A model generated the notes under the pieces. The model made no database searches, had not been told where the DNA came from, and saw only the letters and a list, made by a program, of their open reading frames with translations. Of a DNA stretch of 34,914 nt, positions 31,570 through 34,914 are shown in pieces (positions within the stretch are counted from its first letter, which is position 1; each line of letters begins with the position of its first letter). The stretch is from assembly GCA_020625875.1 (NCBI GenBank), contig JAHLAX010000052.1, positions 1 to 34,914 on the forward strand, given 5' to 3'. The position numbers and the translations under genes are program-made. The DNA comes from a bacterium (lineage in GTDB: Bacteria > Bacillota > Clostridia > Oscillospirales > Acutalibacteraceae).

Positions 31570-33576
31570 TCAAACTGTCAGCGGCGACACTGTTTTTATG
31601 ACCTCAACGCCCTCGGGACACACAATCGTGTTGTCGTCGCTTAGTATCACGGCGTCGGGTGTGTTATTCTTGCTGTAAACGCAGCTAGAGAGCGAATTGA
31701 TTGTGTTGAGGCTGAGCACAACATTGTAGCTGTCATTATAGAGCGCCGCGCCGTACTGCTTGCTGTCGATTGTGTTATTTTTGAGAGTGACATTCTCAGC
31801 CAGATCGCCCCTTACGCCGCTGCTTGAGGCGCTGAGGGTGTTCTGTTCGGCGGTGATGTTCTTAACCTTTTTGAGGTACATACCCGTCGTAACGTCAGAG
31901 ACGTTATTGAGATTAAAGCTCACCCCGTCGGTATAATCGGAGCATAAAAGCCCGTACTTGCCGCCCGAGAAATTATTGCCCGAGCACACGGCGTCCACAG
32001 TTGAGTTAACTATCAGCGAGGCGTTGACGCAGTCGGTGACCGTGTTGTTCTCGACAGTCGCCTTGTCGGTTTTCTGAATAGCTACGCCCGCGTATTTAAT
32101 ATTGCTTATCGTGTTATCAGAGACGGTCACACGGGAGTTGAGAAGACCCGAGGGGCTCTCGTAAGCGTAGATTCCCCGAGCCTTGTCGGTCGTGCCGTTT
32201 TTGATAATGTTAGCGCTCGCGGTAACGCCGTCGCAGCCCTTAAGCTCAACTCCGTAAGCGGTATTGAAGGCGGAGCTCGAGAGGTCTATGTTATTGTTTT
32301 TGACATACGAATTGACCGCGTAGTTGAGCTGAACGCCCACAGAGAAGTTGCCCGAGATTGTGTTAGGCTTGGATTTGCCCTTGGAGTCAACACCGACATT
32401 TACGTTATAAACTCTGTAAACGCCCGCCTTTGTGCCAGTCTCCTTGTCGTCCTTTGAATAGTAGTCGCCCAGCGCGCGGATGCCGCAGGGCTTTGTCAGG
32501 ATATTTTCCTTTGCTCTGATTTTGATTTTGTTGCTGTAAATAAAAAGCTTCGACTTAGCCGCCGCCTGTTCGCTCCGCTGATAGCTGAGCTTGTCGAGGT
32601 TATAGAAGTTGAGCGCGACAGGGTTGTTAATCATTGAGCGCGCGTCAATGCCGCAGCCGACGTTGGTCATCTCGTTTGAATAGATTTTGGAGTTGGTCCA
32701 GTAGACCGCGTAGATACTTATGCCCGCGATGTTTTCCATCTTGTTTTTATAGACCGAAATGTTATTAAAAGTCTTGCCCGTCACGGCGTGGTGACTGCCT
32801 ATAGCCCTGAACTTGTTTTTAAAAGTGTTGTCGTGGATTTTGATGTTCTTGCATGGCGTTTTGTCGTAGGACGGAAAATACGGCATAGAGCTCGAGGTGT
32901 TGACGTCAATCTGGAAGCTCTCGCGTCCGCCGTCGTTTTCGACAGTGTTGACAGACTTTTTGTTGTAGAAATTGTTGTTGAAAAACTCCGAGTCCTTAAC
33001 ACCCGCGATTTCGATGTCGTGACAGTTGTAGTTGTTCTTGAACGCGGCGTTCTTCACGGTGATGTTTTTGCAGTGGGCGAACCTGAATGTGGAGTGCATT
33101 ATCGAGGGGTTGGAGCTGCCCGCGTTGTTGTAATCGACGAGCTGTTCCCACTCGCCGCCAGTGATTGTGATATTGCTCGCGGATTTGTAGCCGTAGCCCG
33201 CGGTTTTGTTCTTGTCAAAGCCGTTGCGAAGCAGGTTGCCGTAATAGCGAAAGTACGAGCCCTTGGCTTTTAAGATAGTGTTGCTGTAGACTATAATTGT
33301 GCGGTCGAGCTTGTAATAGCCCTTTGAGATTGTGACGGTGGCTTTCTTGCTCGCCTTAGCCTTTGTGCGCACGGTATAGAGCGCGGTGTTGAGCGCCTCA
33401 CAAAAGTTCTTGCCGTACTTTTTGGCGGTGAAGGTCTTTTTGTATGAGCCGCACACGACCTTTACACTGCCCGAAGAATTGGTATAGCTGACCGCCGCTG
33501 AGACCGACATAAGTCCCAGCGTTGATATTGCGAATATTAATATCAATAAAGGCAGCAGTTTTAATATATTCTTCAT
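31570..33576 (-). CDS. Secreted right-handed parallel beta-helix protein
   Basis: This protein of about 668 residues has an N-terminal signal peptide (ending near VSAA, about residue 28) and many short repeats rich in Asn, Val and Ile, such as NTISNIKYAGVAI and NTVTDCVNASLIV. These are the coils of a pectate-lyase/NosD-type parallel beta-helix (about 80-660). Such proteins are often polysaccharide lyases, hydrolases or epimerases, but I see no defined catalytic set, so function is open. No anchoring motif is visible. The ATG at 33576 is chosen over a TTG two codons earlier; ribosome binding sites for both are weak. It lies 46 bp after the pgeF stop and may be read from the pgeF promoter. Confidence 0.8.
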   Translation of the reverse strand: MKNILKLLPLLILIFAISTLGLMSVSAAVSYTNSSGSVKVVCGSYKKTFTAKKYGKNFCEALNTALYTVRTKAKASKKATVTISKGYYKLDRTIIVYSNTILKAKGSYFRYYGNLLRNGFDKNKTAGYGYKSASNITITGGEWEQLVDYNNAGSSNPSIMHSTFRFAHCKNITVKNAAFKNNYNCHDIEIAGVKDSEFFNNNFYNKKSVNTVENDGGRESFQIDVNTSSSMPYFPSYDKTPCKNIKIHDNTFKNKFRAIGSHHAVTGKTFNNISVYKNKMENIAGISIYAVYWTNSKIYSNEMTNVGCGIDARSMINNPVALNFYNLDKLSYQRSEQAAAKSKLFIYSNKIKIRAKENILTKPCGIRALGDYYSKDDKETGTKAGVYRVYNVNVGVDSKGKSKPNTISGNFSVGVQLNYAVNSYVKNNNIDLSSSAFNTAYGVELKGCDGVTASANIIKNGTTDKARGIYAYESPSGLLNSRVTVSDNTISNIKYAGVAIQKTDKATVENNTVTDCVNASLIVNSTVDAVCSGNNFSGGKYGLLCSDYTDGVSFNLNNVSDVTTGMYLKKVKNITAEQNTLSASSSGVRGDLAENVTLKNNTIDSKQYGAALYNDSYNVVLSLNTINSLSSCVYSKNNTPDAVILSDDNTIVCPEGVEVIKTVSPLTV

Positions 33577-33619
33577 ACTCAAATCTCAATTCTTTAGATT
33601 TGCCTCAAAGGGAAGCCTA

Positions 33620-33640
33620 CTATCAACTATCAACTATCAA
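33620..33640 (-). repeat. Three perfect 7-bp repeats at the end of pgeF
   Basis: CTATCAA occurs three times in tandem on the plus strand (TTGATAG on the minus strand). The minus-strand units encode the last residues (LIVDS) and the stop of pgeF; TGA recurs every 7 bp (from 33639, 33632 and 33625). Confidence 0.85.
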
Positions 33641-34462
33641 CTCCATAAAAGCGCACATTGTGCCGCGCTCGCCGTTGGTGGCACGGTGCGACCACAGAAG
33701 GTCGCTGTTGCAGCGGGTGCACAAATCGCTGAGGGTGATGTTCTCAGGTCTGACATTAGCGCTTATTAAAATCTGGCGGTTAGCCTCGAGCAAATCAATC
33801 ATATATTTATTATTCTCTTTTGAAAATATAAAGTCAGCGGTGTTCAAGTCGTCGAGCTGTCTGAACTGCTCGGCGCAGCCCTCGTCGACCTCGTAACAGC
33901 ATTTCGAGATAGCGGGACCGACGGCGCAGACCAGGTCGCTCGGGTTTGTGCCGAACTCGGCTGTCATTTTTTCGACGACCTTCTGCCCTATTCTGCCCAC
34001 TGTTCCGCGCCAGCCCGCGTGAGCCAGACCGATAGCTTTTATTTTTGTATCGACAAAAAACAGCGGCGTGCAGTCGGCGTAGTAGGTGACGAGAGTGACG
34101 TCGGGCTCGTTTGTTATGAGCGCGTCGACGCTCTGAATATCCCTCGGCTTTGTGATGCCGATTCCGCATTCTTTTGAAGTAACTCTGCGCACGAAGGTGT
34201 GGTGGTCCTGAGCAGACGCGACGAGAGTGTCAAAGTCAAAGCCCGCCGAGCGACAAAGACGGCGGTAGTTCTCGGTCACGCTGTCGGGATTGTCGCCGCG
34301 GTTGAAAGCGAGATTCATCGACTCAAAAATGCCCTCGCTCACTCCGCCGAGGCGTGTAGAAAAGGCGTGATTGATGAATTTAATTTCTGATAAAGAATTA
34401 TATGTCAGATACGGAACCGTATCGGGGTTATTCAATTTCATAGTTTTGCTATTAAGTTTCAC
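33623..34462 (-). CDS. pgeF: PgeF/YfiH-type laccase-domain protein
   Basis: This protein of 279 residues belongs to the YfiH/PgeF family. Members have been reported as purine nucleoside phosphorylases/adenosine deaminases and as peptidoglycan editing factors. The conserved metal-site residues are His87 in SAQDHH, Cys131 in YADCTP and His148 in LAHAGWRG. The GTG at 34471 overlaps the ribosome binding site GGTGAT, so the GTG at 34462 is preferred; an ATG at 34441 has no good site. The predicted leader is only about 10 nt. The C-terminal residues are encoded by a heptad repeat. Confidence 0.88.
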   Translation of the reverse strand: MKLNSKTMKLNNPDTVPYLTYNSLSEIKFINHAFSTRLGGVSEGIFESMNLAFNRGDNPDSVTENYRRLCRSAGFDFDTLVASAQDHHTFVRRVTSKECGIGITKPRDIQSVDALITNEPDVTLVTYYADCTPLFFVDTKIKAIGLAHAGWRGTVGRIGQKVVEKMTAEFGTNPSDLVCAVGPAISKCCYEVDEGCAEQFRQLDDLNTADFIFSKENNKYMIDLLEANRQILISANVRPENITLSDLCTRCNSDLLWSHRATNGERGTMCAFMELIVDS

Positions 34463-34478
34463 ATTAATCACCAGTTTA

Positions 34479-34507
34479 ATTATAATCTATTATTTGCAAT
34501 CTTGCAA
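34479..34507 (-). promoter_or_regulatory. Promoter of pgeF, sharing its -35 with the divergent gene
   Basis: The minus strand reads TTGCAA (34502-34507), 17 bp, TATAAT (34479-34484). TTGCAA is its own reverse complement and is also the -35 of the plus-strand promoter at 34502-34530. Confidence 0.7.
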
Positions 34508-34530
34508 GTTATATTAAAGAGTGGTATAAT
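34502..34530 (+). promoter_or_regulatory. Promoter of the small four-cysteine protein gene
   Basis: TTGCAA (34502-34507), 17 bp, then TATAAT (34525-34530) with an extended TGG before it. Start near 34537 gives a leader of about 64 nt containing a hairpin. Confidence 0.75.
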
Positions 34531-34552
34531 GTTTTTAGAAAAGTTTAAAAGC

Positions 34553-34571
34553 CTTCCCCCACGGGGGGAAG
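34553..34571 (+). repeat. Hairpin in the leader of the small four-cysteine gene
   Basis: CTTCCCCC (34553-34560) pairs with GGGGGAAG (34564-34571) around a 3-nt loop, about 17 nt after the predicted transcript start. It resembles the C-run/G-run palindrome at 20909-20929, so it may be a stray repeat rather than a regulator. Confidence 0.5.
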
Positions 34572-34600
34572 CCTTATGCAGTACAAAGGAGAAATATTCT

Positions 34601-34807
34601 ATGAAGAATAAAATGTTCGGGGCGAACATAGCGCCCAAATGCGAATACTGCGACAACTTCAGCAGAGACCAAAGCAGCTACGGCTGCCTTAAAAAGCGCG
34701 AGATTAAGAACGGCAAGTGCCGCAAGTTCGAGTATAACCCCATACTCAGAACGCCCAAGAGCGAAGCGAAGATGATGCAATTCAAGAAAGAAGATTTTGA
34801 GCTTTGA
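34601..34807 (+). CDS. Small four-cysteine (zinc-ribbon-like) protein
   Basis: This 68-residue protein has cysteines in the pattern CEYC (13-16) ... YGC ... GKC, which could bind one zinc ion; the rest is basic. Similar short proteins are common in Clostridia but I know no function. AAAGGAG ends 9 bases before the ATG at 34601; a longer reading from 34502 would start within the promoter and is rejected. It is divergent from pgeF and ends at a heptad array and a terminator. Confidence 0.72.
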   Translation: MKNKMFGANIAPKCEYCDNFSRDQSSYGCLKKREIKNGKCRKFEYNPILRTPKSEAKMMQFKKEDFEL

Positions 34808-34839
34808 TAAGTAATAGGTAATAGGTAATAAGTAATAAG
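34805..34839 (+). repeat. Tandem 7-bp stop-triplet array after the small four-cysteine gene
   Basis: The gene's TGA (34805) is followed by TAA at 34812, 34819, 34826 and 34833, 7 bp apart and in register with it. Units are TAATAGG and TAATAAG, each with two stop triplets. Confidence 0.88.
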
Positions 34840-34864
34840 TTTTCAGGCGAATAAGTAAAAGAAA

Positions 34865-34911
34865 AATCAGCAGAACTTCTCCCGAGAGATGTTTCTGCTG
34901 ATTCTTTTTAT
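34865..34911 (+). terminator. Rho-independent terminator of the small four-cysteine gene
   Basis: An 11-bp stem AATCAGCAGAA (34865-34875) with TTCTGCTGATT (34893-34903) and a partly paired 17-nt interior is followed by CTTTTTATT. Confidence 0.8.
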
Positions 34912-34914
34912 TCA

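Noticed and set aside
34502..34600. A longer start for the small four-cysteine protein
   Set aside because: The extra codons cover the promoter and leader hairpin; the ATG at 34601 has a good ribosome binding site.

Overview
The window looks like a chromosomal segment of a gut-type, Gram-positive Clostridia bacterium, most likely Oscillospiraceae/Ruminococcaceae (Ruminococcus-like). The reasons are moderate GC content, strong AGGAGG-type ribosome binding sites, lipoproteins and Lys-rich Ig-like surface domains, several UUG/GUG starts, SpoIIE/RsbU-type phosphatases, and a bacterial V-type ATPase operon. Species is not claimed. No rRNA, tRNA, CRISPR array, transposase or phage gene was seen.

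Left part (1-8.2 kb, all minus strand). A promoter fires off the left edge. Next come a membrane-anchored sensor/PP2C phosphatase with its own promoter, a Bax-inhibitor-1 family membrane protein, and a tight envelope operon: an M13 metallopeptidase with N-terminal Ig-like repeats, an L,D-transpeptidase-like lipoprotein and a VanY-type D,D-carboxypeptidase lipoprotein. A clear promoter precedes the M13 gene and clear terminators flank the block.

Centre-left (8.2-20.6 kb, all minus strand). Nine closely spaced genes end at one strong terminator. In transcription order they are: a MATE exporter fused to a GHKL/RsbW-type ATPase domain, a STAS anti-anti-sigma protein, a one-module NRPS (A-PCP-C), a type-B carboxylesterase with a C-terminal membrane helix, a stand-alone RsbW-type ATPase, a multi-pass membrane SpoIIE phosphatase, a HAD-phosphatase lipoprotein, an exported cysteine-desulfurase-like enzyme carrying Ig-like domains, and a small membrane protein. 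All parts of a partner-switching circuit (switch protein, kinase, phosphatase) are here without a sigma factor. They are interleaved with biosynthesis and export genes, which makes this the best candidate for an undescribed system: a signal-controlled small-molecule synthesis/export locus.

Centre-right (20.6-29.9 kb). A divergent spacer of about 600 bp holds a composite palindromic repeat and a good promoter. It leads into a complete V-type ATPase operon in the order H-C-I-K-F-E-A-B-D. Subunit D is separated from the rest by a 163-bp structured repeat element.

Right end (30-34.9 kb). Minus-strand genes encode a membrane-anchored Fn3/polysaccharide deacetylase, a secreted parallel beta-helix protein and a PgeF/YfiH-type multicopper oxidoreductase-like protein. 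A plus-strand small four-cysteine protein is divergent from pgeF, and the two appear to share one palindromic -35 hexamer.

A second cross-cutting signal is a set of tandem 7-bp repeats placed exactly at gene ends. Each unit carries a stop triplet, so several arrays put stops in all three frames, in register with the gene's own stop codon.
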